Shown here in pieces: positions 36,809 to 47,818 of a stretch of 64,000 bases of DNA. Every line of letters begins with the position of its first letter. The first letter of the stretch is position 1. Under the pieces are notes generated by a model. The model was given only the letters and a program-made list of their open reading frames with translations. It ran no database searches and was not told the origin of the DNA. Source of the stretch: Pseudisothecium myosuroides. Its lineage: Eukaryota > Streptophyta > Bryopsida > Hypnales > Lembophyllaceae. Location: assembly GCA_951799445.1 (NCBI GenBank), contig OX637294.1, positions 26,375,452-26,439,451 on the forward strand, written 5' to 3'. Both the position numbers and the translations under genes were made by a program.

Positions 36809-39234
36809 TTAGTCTTCCATCCACTTCACCAGCTTGTGTTTGAAATTTGGCTCAGGGAATGGCATGGCAACACTTTCGCATTGCACCTTCTCCCTGTACT
36901 TCCTCTCTTGATCCACAATGCCTGCAAAGCCGACATGTATTTACCGAGTCTTTAGTCTCTCGTTTTTTTCATCAAGACTGCCATAATTTAAGTCTTGTCT
37001 AGGGTAACGCGATTACAAAAAATTGGATCGAAGTCAGGCATTTCTTAAAACCATTATAAGCAAAACATTGGAGTGCAGTGACCTTCAAATTCAACACGCT
37101 TTTGTTCTCTTGATTTGATCTCTTGTGCTTGCTTATTTCTGAGCTGGTCCTCCAGCACATTCAGCAGACCTTGTTTTGACTGCAAATCGCATTCACATTG
37201 TTAGAGTTGGACACCAGAAAATGAAATACATTCATCTTGGAGTCATTGCCAATATAATAGCACTGGTGGTTATAGATCTACCCTTCTTTGCTCTGCCAGT
37301 TGTCTTTCTTTCTCAGCTGCAGCCATTCTAGCCATTCTCTCATTGTTCTCCAAATCGAGTCTCTTCTGTGCTTCAATCTCATATCTTATCTTATCTGTAT
37401 TCAAGTTCGAATGCACATTGCCGTGTCAGAATCGGTTCGTTGTTGTGCAGACGAGTCAGTAAAAAAAGGGCAATGACCTGCTGGACAATATTTGAATAAA
37501 ATGATAATGGAAACGGATAAATAGATGTGCATGAAGCTTTTTGGAGATGGTCAGCTCCTAAGCACCGGCGAAGGAGACTCGAGAGCTGGATTTCGGATGC
37601 GAGCAGTTTAAATATGATTCAACGCATGTGGTTCACCAATGGTCAAGCTACTGATAGAGAAGTTGTGAGTATATTTGGATCTCTAAATAACATACCTTTC
37701 TCTCTGAGTTGGCCCTGCCTCTCCTCATGCACACGTGCCCAGAGACGCTGCCGTTGGTCTTCCTCTCGCTTCCACCCAGCCTCTCGCTTTGCCCATTCGG
37801 CATCCTCCTCGGCTTTGAACTGAGCATTTCTAACTGACTCATCAGCACTGAGCCTGCCCATCAGAGCTTTCAGATGGTTGGCATACTGCATAGCTTCTCT
37901 TCTCTGAGCGTCTTTTAGTTCCTTCTCTTGCAAAATTTCGTGAGCCTCCCTGGCAGCTGTCATGGCCATGCATTCGGCCTCGAATTTCTTGTCCGCATCT
38001 TGTTCCCTGTTCTTCGTACATCGCAGGCCCTTGTTAGATTCAGATATCGACCTGGCTTTCGCATCCTGCATTGCCAATGGTTAAACAAGGCATTAGCCTG
38101 GTGAGACAACAGAAATTCTTGCAATCAAAACCCGCTTCGGCTTAACATGCGTATCAGTAGGATTATTAGCAGGTGTAGAGTTTCGACGACGCTTTGGAAT
38201 TGGGTTAAATTTTAGTAGAGCTTCCGCATGAGGCGCGGCTATTTCTCACTGTAGGTCAGCATGATCTCACTCGAGACAAACATTTACGAAAAGAATTGCG
38301 TGCCGTGAACCGAGTTCTTCAATTACCCAAGTAGAAATGTGTCCATATAGTCGAGGCGCAGCAGCTTGGCCGACTTGTGAAGTCAAGAGACAGTGACGAA
38401 ATATGACAACAATAACGCAACGAGATTGATTATCGATAATACCAGGTAGCATTTCCTCTCTATTTGTTGTTGCTTGAGGGCCTCGTCTTCCTGCGCCCAC
38501 CTATTGTTCATGGCTGCCATCTCTGCCTTGATAGCCGCCTGCTCCTCAGATCTGAGTTTGCCAACCAATGCGATTTGCTCGTGCAAAATGTCAATGGCCT
38601 CCAGCCTCTTGGCCGCCTTCGTCTCCACCTCAGCCAAGAGCGCTTGCTCTTTAATCTTCCACTCCCTCTCCATGATTTCCTCCAACTTTCTGGTTTCCTC
38701 TTCCTCCAAGATCTTACGTGCAACCGCCTCCTCTAGCTGCCGCTTTCGGCCCTCAACGGCGCGGAACACTGCCATCTTCGAGTCCTGAACACGAACGTCG
38801 TCCGCGTTCTCACGCCACGCTTTGTCCAACATCTCCTGCACGTACTGGTCCTTCTGGCATGCCTCAGCATTTTGCTTCTGCTTCAGCGCTCGTGAGCGAG
38901 CCTCTAGCCACGCTCGCCGTTCGGCAAGTGTCATGGAGTTCGTCTTTAACTCGTCATTCAATAGCTGCTCTTCTCCTTCCAAAAGGATCGCCAACTTCTG
39001 CCTCCGAATTTCAAGATTTTGCTCCCTGCACTGGCGAATGGCTTCCTCCCTTGCCCCAATCTCATGCATCTCCCTCTTCTTGATATGCTGTTCTGCAAAC
39101 TCCGCAGCCCGCATTTGCTGGTCGTAATCTTTGACGGCTCTCACATTGTCCGCGATCTTGTTCTCATACATTCGCATCTTGTAGATGCGATCTTCGTTTG
39201 ACGGCATCCGCAGCGGTCGCGAATACTTAGCCAT
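36809..39234 (-). CDS. CFAP53: Cilia- and flagella-associated protein 53 (CFAP53/CCDC11-like)
   Basis: Microtubule-inner or axoneme-associated coiled-coil protein of motile flagella. Five exons: 39234-38443, 38065-37696, 37394-37282, 37179-37083, 36921-36809, all in phase, giving 494 aa (animal CFAP53 is about 510). The ATG at 39234 starts MAKYSRPLRMP. The protein is almost entirely Glu/Arg/Lys/Ala-rich helix of the trichohyalin-plectin-homology (TPH) type. The region RRQKLAILLEGEEQLLNDEL and following ERRAWLEARSRALKQKQ...YVQEMLDKAWREN aligns with the matching N-terminal part of animal CFAP53. TPH relatives (CFAP45, MNS1, trichoplein) are the alternative identities, but order and length favour CFAP53. 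In a land plant its only expected role is in sperm flagella, so it should be expressed in antheridia. The last exon ends HKLVKWMED. Confidence 0.8.
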
Positions 39235-42200
39235 GGCGACAGTAAAGTCTTGAATCCCTCACTACGCACTCCTCCAAAACTTTAACAATCGTCTTTAACA
39301 CTTTCTGATTAACGATACCGCTATTACGAATAATCTGCTTCTCCTCATCGTCCTCCTACTTGCACATTCACAGCGCATCTGACTTAGCCTACCTACATCT
39401 GTTATGGCCATTGTATTCTCATCACCAAACTCTACCGGAGAATTCCCCTTCCTCCATTCCGTTTGCACAATCTTCTTCGTACTCACAACACGTTGTAAAG
39501 AATCACTCTACTTTGCTAAATGTCAATTTCCATCACGCTCCTCGACTCACACGCACAGTATCTGCCTCGATGTTCCGTCTTCTCCAAAACAATTAACTCT
39601 GCGTACACAATTTTCAAGATCCTCCAGTTCATTAAACAGTGCTCTTGCAAGAGAGCGATACATTTCAGATGCTCTCTTTCCTCGCAAGCCCTCGCCAGAC
39701 AGCTTCCTCAACGGAACCGAAAAAATTTCATTACGATACCCGCGCCAAATAACTACTGACATCAAATGATTCTCTCTTGAACTTAACCGGCACACACAAA
39801 TCTGAAATCTTGGATCATCTTGCACACCCGCACCTTGTCTCACAATTGGCACACACAAACTTGAAATCTTGACTCATCTCGCACACCCGGATCACGACAT
39901 CTCAGAGTCCCTAATGCGGTCATGTATCCATACGCCATTCACCGTAAATCCTTCCCTTGCAGAATGACGCAGCCATCGCATCGCTCGAACTCCCGGGATC
40001 ACAAGAAGCGCGCTCTCCACTGCCCTAGGCTGGACGCTTTCATCGCCAAGAAAGGAAGGGCATTTAGGGCGAGAATGTCGTCGAAGAGTCTTGGGTGAAG
40101 GTCCAAGGAAAGAATTGAAGGTAGGCGGCAGGCGTCCTGGTGGCGGAGAGATGTTGTCAGTTGGAAGCGGCGAAGGGATATTTGTAACTGCCCAGCGCAG
40201 GCCAGCTGAACCAGCTGGGATGATATCCCGCACCGCTCCAGTTCAATTGAGGTCCTTCACGCCCTTGCGAGCTGTGCTTCTGGGATGGTTTTGTAGCAAA
40301 GTCTCACAACAGGGGCTCAAGGCAAAGTGCACTGCACAGGGTTCATCGTCAGGGTACCCATTTACCAAGCCCTGACTCTTCACCGTGCAATACAGATGAA
40401 CATCTTTACTTGTTACTTTACGTTAGTCCAATAAATTATTCCTTTGCTTCTGTTAAAACTGATGTGAGGGAACGTTATGTTCTTAATGCAGCGCAAGGAG
40501 AGACTTGGCAGGCTTCTCGATCTATAGCTTGAATCTCAATTGCTTAACATGATATGCAACGATTTTCTGCGACTCTTTCAGTGACCTGTCAGGCCAGTTT
40601 TGAAACTTCTGGGTTTTGTAGATCAATAAGGTTGACAGCTATTCTTCAAAAATGCAATGAGATTCTATCTCTTCTCATACCGTTATTCCAAAAAGGATTC
40701 TGTAGACCTGCAAGTACCTCGCCATTGGTAATATTGTCGACCTACTTCTGTTATTTTCTTAACATGAAGATTTTTGCTGATTAAGCCGTTGATGATCTTA
40801 TAAACAGCACGCTTTTTTGGAAGAGCTGGAACGCACTGTTGCTCTTTTAGCTTTGTGGAGTGTATGTAAATGTTTTCATGAAATTGATACACAGCCTCTC
40901 CTGGTCTGCTTTTGTACAACTATGCTTTAAACCAGAACACATGATATCTCAATACTACAACAGTGTCGCACTTGCGGTATTCAGATGACTGCATTCAGCT
41001 TGCTCTTGATGAGCGGGATCTGAAATGTGTGCTCACTGGTGGTCTGTATGTTGTTTTGCTGATCAACGAAGAATGGTACGAGGAATGGGAAGAAGCCTTT
41101 TGCAGGGTAAACCTGGTGACCTCTAAAGCATAGGTGCTAGTCTCGAGTTTCTGGGTTGTGTGGCTACATCATTTGAGGACAGACCTGGTAATTCTAGTCT
41201 ATTTAATAGACCTAGTAATTCTAGTCTGGTAATATTGCAGGTTAAGGGTCATCAACAGCTATCGCAGACCTGCACGTCGTCGATCGGAGACGGTAGTGCT
41301 TTAGGACGACTCAAGATTCTTTCTATCACAGAGCATTAACTCCCGGGTCATGTATTTGAACCCTTAACCAACATTAGCAACGCCGTAGTCAACTCCCAGG
41401 TCGGTAGCCTTTTTGAAATTGAGAGATGGAGACAAGTCAATGGTAACGTCAATTTCGTTTAAGTTGGCGATATTCTCATTACTTTGACTTGGTTTAGGCC
41501 ACGCGGCCTGAACCCAAAGTCTATAATTGTCCTAGTTTGTGGACTGTAATTAGACCTGTTGTGAAGATACATGTGGGAGCTAGATCGCCACTACAGAAAT
41601 TGACGTTCACGAAAAAAACCTCAAACGTACTGCTCGGGAAAAATTAAGAGTATTAGTTGCATATGTTGTCCTAGGATGGTGACGAATCATCCACATACGA
41701 CAGGTTAGTTTTGACCCGTCATTTCACTCAACTTTGTGCAGCTAATTAACTGCAGTCGAGTAGTCGACTGCTGAGAGTAAAGAATATTGAATGTTCAGTA
41801 ACTTAACGAACAATTACGTAGTTTTAAAGCAGATTATTCGGTTGAAACTTCGTAGTGAGGCTAACTCATGGCTTCACTGCGAGCTATGACTCCAGCTTCA
41901 AACGCACTCAGTGAAGCCAGCTGTAAAAACCTCATCTGATGTCCAGTTATTCAGGGTAACCTCTAGTGCCCCCGAATATAGATCTCACTTCTCCATAACT
42001 CACTCAATTCTCAACTAGGAACAGGTTAGGAAACGAGCACTGGAGATAACCGAAACTTAGAAATTACCCAATAGCGACCAACTCACGAAGTGCCAATTCA
42101 ATTGATTCAACTGTGTGTCATGAACACGTGCCAGCTTGAAAATGTCATACTAGCGCAGACATCACCGGTAGCCAAAGAATAATAAAATTCATGAATCTCG

Positions 42201-42418
42201 TCATCCCTGAATTGAAGTGGGGGCATGAATCAAACTAACTAACGAGTGGAAAACGCCCTCGCGATATATATCGTCGGATGTCCAATAAATCCTGACGTGA
42301 ATGAATGGTTTCTAATTCCTATTAGTAACTGATGGTCTAAAAATAATGAATTTTGTACTGGTGGTGCCCGCCACATATCAGGCTCCTGGGCACCATTTCA
42401 ACTAATGACCAGGCTAAC
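39235..42418. other. Intergenic between CFAP53 and the peroxidase, no gene supported
   Basis: The first kilobase above 39235 should hold the CFAP53 promoter and 5'UTR; it is GC-richer near 39.9-40.3 kb. Overlapping frames on both strands there (e.g. 40233-39892 minus, rich in Pro) have no recognisable homology. From 40.4 to 42.4 kb I see no gene, only unique low-GC sequence with a small repeat of GACCTGGTAATTCTAGTCT-like phrases near 41184-41235. Confidence 0.45.
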
Positions 42419-43408
42419 TTAGTTCACGGAAGTGCACACTCGCCGAATCTCGCCGGAGCTGCCCGTGAGCACGTCGATCTTGCTCATCGCCACCATGGCC
42501 TTGGCGAAGTTGGAGTTGAACGTTGCCTTGTCAGTGTTGGCACGCACCGATCCTTCGGTACGCGAGTCCACCCACATGCTCTGATCGGAAGTCAGCAAGC
42601 CGAGTTTGTTCACGATGTTCTTGAAGTACTGCGTGTCGAACTTCTTGGGAGAAACCAAATCCAGGTTGACATCGACGTTGGTAATTCCAGCTACAGGGCA
42701 CTTCTTCAACAAGGATTTCGCGAACGAGGATGGGAGTGTGGGATCGACTGTCTCCCCGTGGATGCGGTCATCGAAGGTCAGGCACGGCGCCTTCCCGAGG
42801 GTGTGAGCGCCAGCCAGCGCCACCATCTGCGCGGCGTTAAGGCCCTTCTGCTGGAACACCTTCAGCAGCGCCGGCACCGTGTTGTTGGGCGTCAGCAGAT
42901 TCGCGGCCACCTCGGAGGATTTGGACACCTTTCCGTCGCGTCGGCCGGCAGGCACGGTCCAGCCTTGTCCTCCCGTTAACTTCACGGTGTCGCGCACGGC
43001 GAACTGCAGCACGTCGGAGCAGGAAACGGTGCCAGGACAGGCCTTCTCCACGGCGGCCTTGGCGGCGTCGATGGCGTCGAAGCCGTGGAGGCCGCCATTG
43101 ATGAGGTTGGTTTTCTCGGAGCTGGATCCGTCGAGGAGCAAGGACGCGTCGCAGCCGCGGACAAAGCAATCGTGGTAGGCAAGGCGGAGAACACCGGGTG
43201 CAACAGTGGGGTCCTTCTGGAACGACTTGAGCATGGACTCGTAGATGATGGTTTCCACGTTGGGGCACGAGTCCTGGTAGAAGCCTTCTTTGCAACCGCC
43301 ATCACTGGAACTGGAGAGGCTTCGACTAGCAGACACGGGTGCGCTCATCAAGCTCAGAATGGCCAACACGGCCACCCAGCCCGCGATTGCAGACCTCGAA
43401 ACAGCCAT
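42419..43408 (-). CDS. Class III (secretory plant) peroxidase
   Basis: Haem peroxidase of the cell wall or apoplast; uses H2O2 to oxidise phenolics or to make reactive oxygen. A single uninterrupted frame of 329 aa from ATG 43408; an upstream in-frame TTG is not a start. Residues 1-27 form a signal peptide (AVLAILSLMSAPVSA). The distal site LRLAYHDCFVRGCDASLLL holds Arg75 and His79. The proximal site MVALAGAHTLG holds the haem ligand His202. The calcium-site region GCDASLLLDGSS is present, and the C-terminal FDTQYFKNIVNKLGLLTSDQ is typical. Eight expected disulphide cysteines are seen (48, 81, 86, 124, 130, 209, 237, 325), plus an extra Cys39. Most family members have introns, so an intronless copy is notable and may be a retrocopy or a lineage that lost introns. 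The physiological substrate cannot be told. Confidence 0.95.
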   Translation of the reverse strand: MAVSRSAIAGWVAVLAILSLMSAPVSASRSLSSSSDGGCKEGFYQDSCPNVETIIYESMLKSFQKDPTVAPGVLRLAYHDCFVRGCDASLLLDGSSSEKTNLINGGLHGFDAIDAAKAAVEKACPGTVSCSDVLQFAVRDTVKLTGGQGWTVPAGRRDGKVSKSSEVAANLLTPNNTVPALLKVFQQKGLNAAQMVALAGAHTLGKAPCLTFDDRIHGETVDPTLPSSFAKSLLKKCPVAGITNVDVNLDLVSPKKFDTQYFKNIVNKLGLLTSDQSMWVDSRTEGSVRANTDKATFNSNFAKAMVAMSKIDVLTGSSGEIRRVCTSVN

Positions 43409-43480
43409 CGTTCCAACCGTCGATGCCGAAGTTGGAGAATGCAATAAAATTGAATTGAAAGACTTTATTACAAGCGGTGC

Positions 43481-43488
43481 TATATATC
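43481..43488 (-). promoter_or_regulatory. TATA box of the peroxidase gene
   Basis: On the minus strand ATGATATATAGC lies about 75 bases before the ATG at 43408. That leaves a leader of roughly 40-45 nt if transcription starts about 30 bases downstream of the box. No other TATA-like string is closer. Confidence 0.5.
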
Positions 43489-44046
43489 ATACGAGAGCTC
43501 ACTCTCAATCAAATTCGGGAAGCCCTGCTATCTGACGTACCTTGAGCTGAAAGCCTCAAAGCATGGAGCAGCTGCTGAGAGACTGAGAAATTAATTGTTG
43601 AGAAAGCCGGAGCATCTATCATGGATTTATACTTGCATGGCTCAGTCCCGCCCACAGTCAATCAGTCCAACTCTTTCCGCACGTACACCGAAGTCATCAG
43701 GCTCTCCGAGTGACAAAGTGTAGTTAACGAACTTCTGACTCTCCTCTCCTTGATGATCTGCCATTCCAGGGGTGACCATTATTTCACTCTGCGCCGCTTT
43801 AATTTGTCTAGAACCAAATCTACTCGACCCAGTTGGCAAGTTTCATCCGGTTGCACCAGTCGATCTCCACCGTCGATCTCCCAAATTTCTCTGCAGCATG
43901 AACTGAAGTTTTTGTCCATTTCAACTCCCTTCACTTCAACGGAATTGAATTTTTTACTGGAAATCCGGTCATTCCGGTTGATAGCGTTGAAAGGTGGTTT
44001 TCGAGTCCCAAATATTAATAATTGTTTATTGAAGTTTCCTTGATAC

Positions 44047-44585
44047 GCGTGCAGAGAGCATGAAAGTGATGGTGGGGACCTGAGGAGGGGTGTGTTGGGA
44101 CGCGAGAGCTTGGGATGAGTGTGGGGTTAATTTAGACGGTCAATTTGAATTGACAGAGTGGCGGCCGGTAATTGCGCATGTGGAGCGTTGCTTGATTTCG
44201 TTTTGAACGTCAAGAGTGACGATCAGGAAAGCCGGCAGCTTGGTTGCAATTGAGGGACGTTCATGGAAACAGTGCAAGGTGATTAGCATTCAATCTTGGC
44301 TTGGTAATTCATTCATAATTCATTGGTAGGCGTGGAGAGAGCGTGAAAGTAATGGTGGGGACCTGCAGAAGAGGGGGGTGGGGGTGGGGTGGGGTGGGTG
44401 GGACGCGAGAGGGGAGTTTGAGAGAAGAGATTTTTTTTAGTTTTAGTTTTTTTTAATTAACACAAATTGAGAGAAGAGAGCTTCTAAATTGCTGCGTTAT
44501 GGGAAGGGTTAGACGGTTGAATTGAATTGACAGGTTGGCGGCCGCCGGCCGGTTGTTGCGCATGCGGAGCTGGTCCAGTTGATAA
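44047..44585. repeat. Diverged ~285-bp tandem duplication between peroxidase and HET gene
   Basis: Copy 1 (about 44047-44200) and copy 2 (about 44332-44580) share, in order, GAGCATGAAAGTGATGGTGG / GAGCGTGAAAGTAATGGTGG, GGGACGCGAGAG, TTAGACGGT, TTGAATTGACAG, GTGGCGGCCG / TTGGCGGCCG and TTGCGCATGYGGAGC. Copy 2 has gained a G-rich tract (44373-44402) and an A/T tract. The GC-rich arms suggest promoter-type DNA. No open frame is evident. Confidence 0.6.
44373..44402 (+). other. G-rich tract with G-quadruplex potential
   Basis: Runs GGGGGG, GGGGG, GGGG, GGGG, GGG and GGG are separated by single T residues. It is present only in the second copy of the local duplication. Confidence 0.5.
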
Positions 44586-44663
44586 GATTTCCTCTTCGGC
44601 CACTCGGAAGTCTGATTCCCACTGTTGCATAACTTGAACAAAACCTTGACTGCAAGAATGACT

Positions 44664-45149
44664 TCAGAAGCTGCAAGTTGTCGATCTTTGGGATGTGCTA
44701 TTAATACTGGTCCTATGTAACAGAACAGTCTTCTCCTCCCGTAGAGCTGCCCTGATCCCCCTGCAAATGGCTGACCCACCTTGGACAATATCAGTTAAGT
44801 TATGTACCTTTCGGTGTCCAATTTCACGAATTATAAGGGTGAAGCCTCGATTCCGGAATTTTTTTGCAAACTTCCTCCAGACAAGATGTGAAAGCGGTGC
44901 CAGTCGAGGAGAATGGCACCCATGAAAAGTGTTACACGTCGAGTGAAATAGATGAGAAGAGGGGTGTAACCGGTTGATAATTAATGGATGGCTTTTGTCC
45001 AGTAGAATTTGGTAAGAAAATGTGGATTTGTATCTTTGGCGAAGGAATAATTCTTTTGCAAGAGGATGCTTAGAGGGGTCATTGAAGAATGTTATGTAAA
45101 TACCACCAACATTACGGCAAATTAGAAATGGAACAAAATTGAAATCCAT
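44664..45149 (-). other. Unrecognised 161-codon open frame downstream of the HET gene
   Basis: A frame from a genuine ATG at 45149 to a stop at 44664, basic and Ser/His/Arg-rich, with no domain I recognise. It begins about 190 bp after the HET stop codon on the same strand. It could be HET 3'UTR, a decayed gene piece or chance. No signal peptide or membrane segment is evident. Confidence 0.15.
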
Positions 45150-45338
45150 GACACTGATATTTTATACTTGGCACTCAAAATGCTAACCTGCTTGACATAC
45201 TTTCCGGCAGCACAAGAGTACAAGAGTAAAGAAATGAAGATAGGCAAATGAATCTAGACAAACATTACAGGAGAAGAATGATGAACCTCGAGCTTGAAAC
45301 CACACGGCCCTAGCGCATGGATATTTATAGGAAGCCGC

Positions 45339-47818
45339 TCAGCCAAGATAAATAATTTTAGGATCTGGGTTCTCAAGCCTTTTCCAAAGTGTAGCGTCCA
45401 AACTTGCCAGTCCTCGCCGATATGCCACACTATCCTTCCAAACTAGTAGTAAAACGATAATTTGGTTATACTCACCGTTCCCAATGACGACGAAATCATA
45501 CAGCTCTTTGTCACCTTGTTTTAATTCTGGGGTATGGTACCATGCACATTTCACATCCTCGTCATTCTGACTCAGAATCAGATCGTCATGTCCAGACCAA
45601 TGCCGGCCTTCATGCCGGACGTGCAATTTTGCAGTTGTGCTCTTGAAAAATAATATATTCCTATCAAGTGATTGTGAGAGGACGATATCCGGTATTTCCT
45701 GAAGGGTGACGTGACGATTGGGCCTTTCAGCAACCTGACTTCTGCTCTGCAAGCCAGGAGAACCACCAGAACAACTTGATGAAAATTGTGTCAGATTGAA
45801 TAGACCAAACCCAGTATAACTCTATTAAATGCACAGTTCAAGCTCAACTAGAGAAGAATTTTAAGCATTTAAAGATTCGACAGCAAAGGCTGAATAGTTG
45901 CAATTAGGGCGACTTAAATTTTAAGGCAAGTGACCAATTAAAATAGGAGTTTCGCTCTGCTTTGCAAGGGATAGGTTTGCTCATGAGTTTGGTGTTGGAA
46001 GTAGCGAAACCTACAAGTTGACAATGATCTACCAATTGGTTCAAAATCAATTACCTCTTCAACTATGCGCAACTCCCGCTCACCATCGAGATAGTAGAAG
46101 ATTAAATCCGATGTTTCCGACATGAAACTAGACTCTACCACCCCCCTCCACCCAATCCAAGACCAACTTGGGAAAGGGCAGGAATCAGCATTTCCATCAG
46201 AAGATCGCACGGGGCACCTCTCCTCTCTTCTTTTAATTGATGGTTCGTCACACCACCACGAGAGCATTTTGCTGAATGAAGATGTTGGGAGAGCCCACAG
46301 GAAACGATCTTGGCCAGCTTCTCTTTCCAAAGCATTGAGAATTCCTCTAAACGCATCAAGGCCATCACTTCCATTCGTCAACTTCCGCCTACAATATTCC
46401 TTGACCAGCTTTAGATAAGGCTTCTCGAAGGCTTCCTGAGTATCCAAAGCCCAAGGAAAGCGAAACTGGTCACTCAAACAGGGACGATATACAGTTGGAG
46501 GTCGCAGGGTCTCCCAGAAACCGTCTTCACACCATGCAGCTTTCTGGCACTCCCAATACACTTGCTCCTTGGTGAATATCAATGCTCTTCTCGAGAAAAT
46601 CTTCTCTTGCAAAGTCCACCCTCGCTCACAATATACAGAGTCTTCGAGATACCAGTAGTCATCTGAAATTGTTTCCTTGGTCCCCACTGGATCAAGTGTT
46701 CGCAGTAACGACACACCATTGCCATTTACCGTGAAAGGCTCTTGTTCACAACTTCGTGCTTTGAAAATACCAGGAAGACCTGCATCTGCATTGCTACCTG
46801 AAGCTGAAACGATCGTCACGGAAGCATATGCATAGATTGAGTCCATTTGAAGAATGAACTTCCCTTGATCGGCTCTATCATCTTGCCTGATGCAGAGACA
46901 ATCAACCCAAAGATACTGTTCTCCAAGGCTTTGAGTCACTTCTATAGCATCATCAATGGTCGAAAGGACCGCCTCTCTAGTCAACGACATTGGTTTTCGA
47001 AATCGGTTCTCAGTAGATTTCCCAAGCTCGGGCATTAGCTTTTGGCCAAGCTCATGCTTACCCCAGACATAGCTCAACGCCGCATAACTGCTATCATCCT
47101 CAAAAACTATGTCCTTAACACATCTCTCTGTGACATCGATGAGTCGAAGCCAAGTAGGTCGAGTCCCAGTGGAGCTTAAATTGCAAGGGTCGCCATGGTT
47201 AGCAGAGCAGGTCTTTTTCCATTTGTGGAAAAGCCGAGTATCTGCAAGTAATGGCCTAATACGGCCACTGTATGCTTGCTCTGCTGCACATTCTTCCCAA
47301 TTACAAAGAGAACCACCATTGCTGACTCGCAGGGGAGGCTGGCTGCAATACTGAAACTGCAGTAATGGTCGAGAAACATTGCATTCGTCAGGATCTGAAC
47401 TATTGAACAAGACACGGATGCGATTGACAGAAGGCGTCATACTATCAAGAGCATGATTATTGAGAGCATCGCCAATCTGTAACCCTTTCTCTTTATGCAG
47501 GCTAAAATCAACCCAATGAGTGCCGAGAGAGTTGCCATCCTGGATATCATAAATATCCTTGTCAGTTTTTCCGCCCCTCCATTCACAGTAGAATTTGGCG
47601 ACCTCTCTGCAGAGAACACAAGTCTCCTCTAGTAGGATCGACCGAATGGGATAGCTTCTAATTAATGTACGGGACGTATGTTTAAAGCCAACTAATCCGA
47701 AATTGAAAGTTCCTTTACAGAATATGCAGAGCGTTTCCGAATCTGAAGGTCCAGATTCTACATTCATGCCGGCTGTCAAAGAGACCATAGTTCTTCCTTC
47801 TTCTCCATTCAAGCCCAT
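45339..47818 (-). CDS. HET (heterokaryon incompatibility) domain protein of fungal type
   Basis: HET domains trigger incompatibility-type cell death in filamentous fungi and are structurally related to TIR domains. Two exons, 47818-46055 and 45746-45339, separated by a 308-bp GT-AG intron in phase 0, give about 723 aa. The upstream TTG frame start is rejected for ATG 47818. Visible blocks: paired Cys (CIFCKG, CVLCREV) at about 31-70; YAALSYVWG at 245-253; YLWVDCLCIRQDD at about 302-314; IYAYASVTIVSASGSNADAG then LPG to 350; ERGWTLQE near 398-405; PSWSWIGWRG at 550-559. The second exon carries the C-terminal block seen in long fungal HET proteins (VAYRRGLASL...NPDPKIIYLG). Both exons are intact, implying selection or recent arrival. 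Such genes are abundant in Ascomycota and have been reported in mosses as fungal transfers. The role in a plant is unknown; cell death or antifungal defence is only inference. Confidence 0.9.

Noticed and set aside
38474..39083. Several plus-strand frames of 90-120 codons opposite CFAP53
   Set aside because: Shadows of the biased Glu/Arg/Lys-rich coding strand.
39892..40233. 113-codon Pro-rich minus frame upstream of CFAP53
   Set aside because: Overlaps plus-strand frames of similar length in a GC-rich leader region and resembles no protein I know; kept only as part of the intergenic description.
42353..42979. Long plus-strand frame of 208 codons opposite the peroxidase
   Set aside because: Antisense shadow of a clear peroxidase coding frame with GC-rich codons; no domain of its own.
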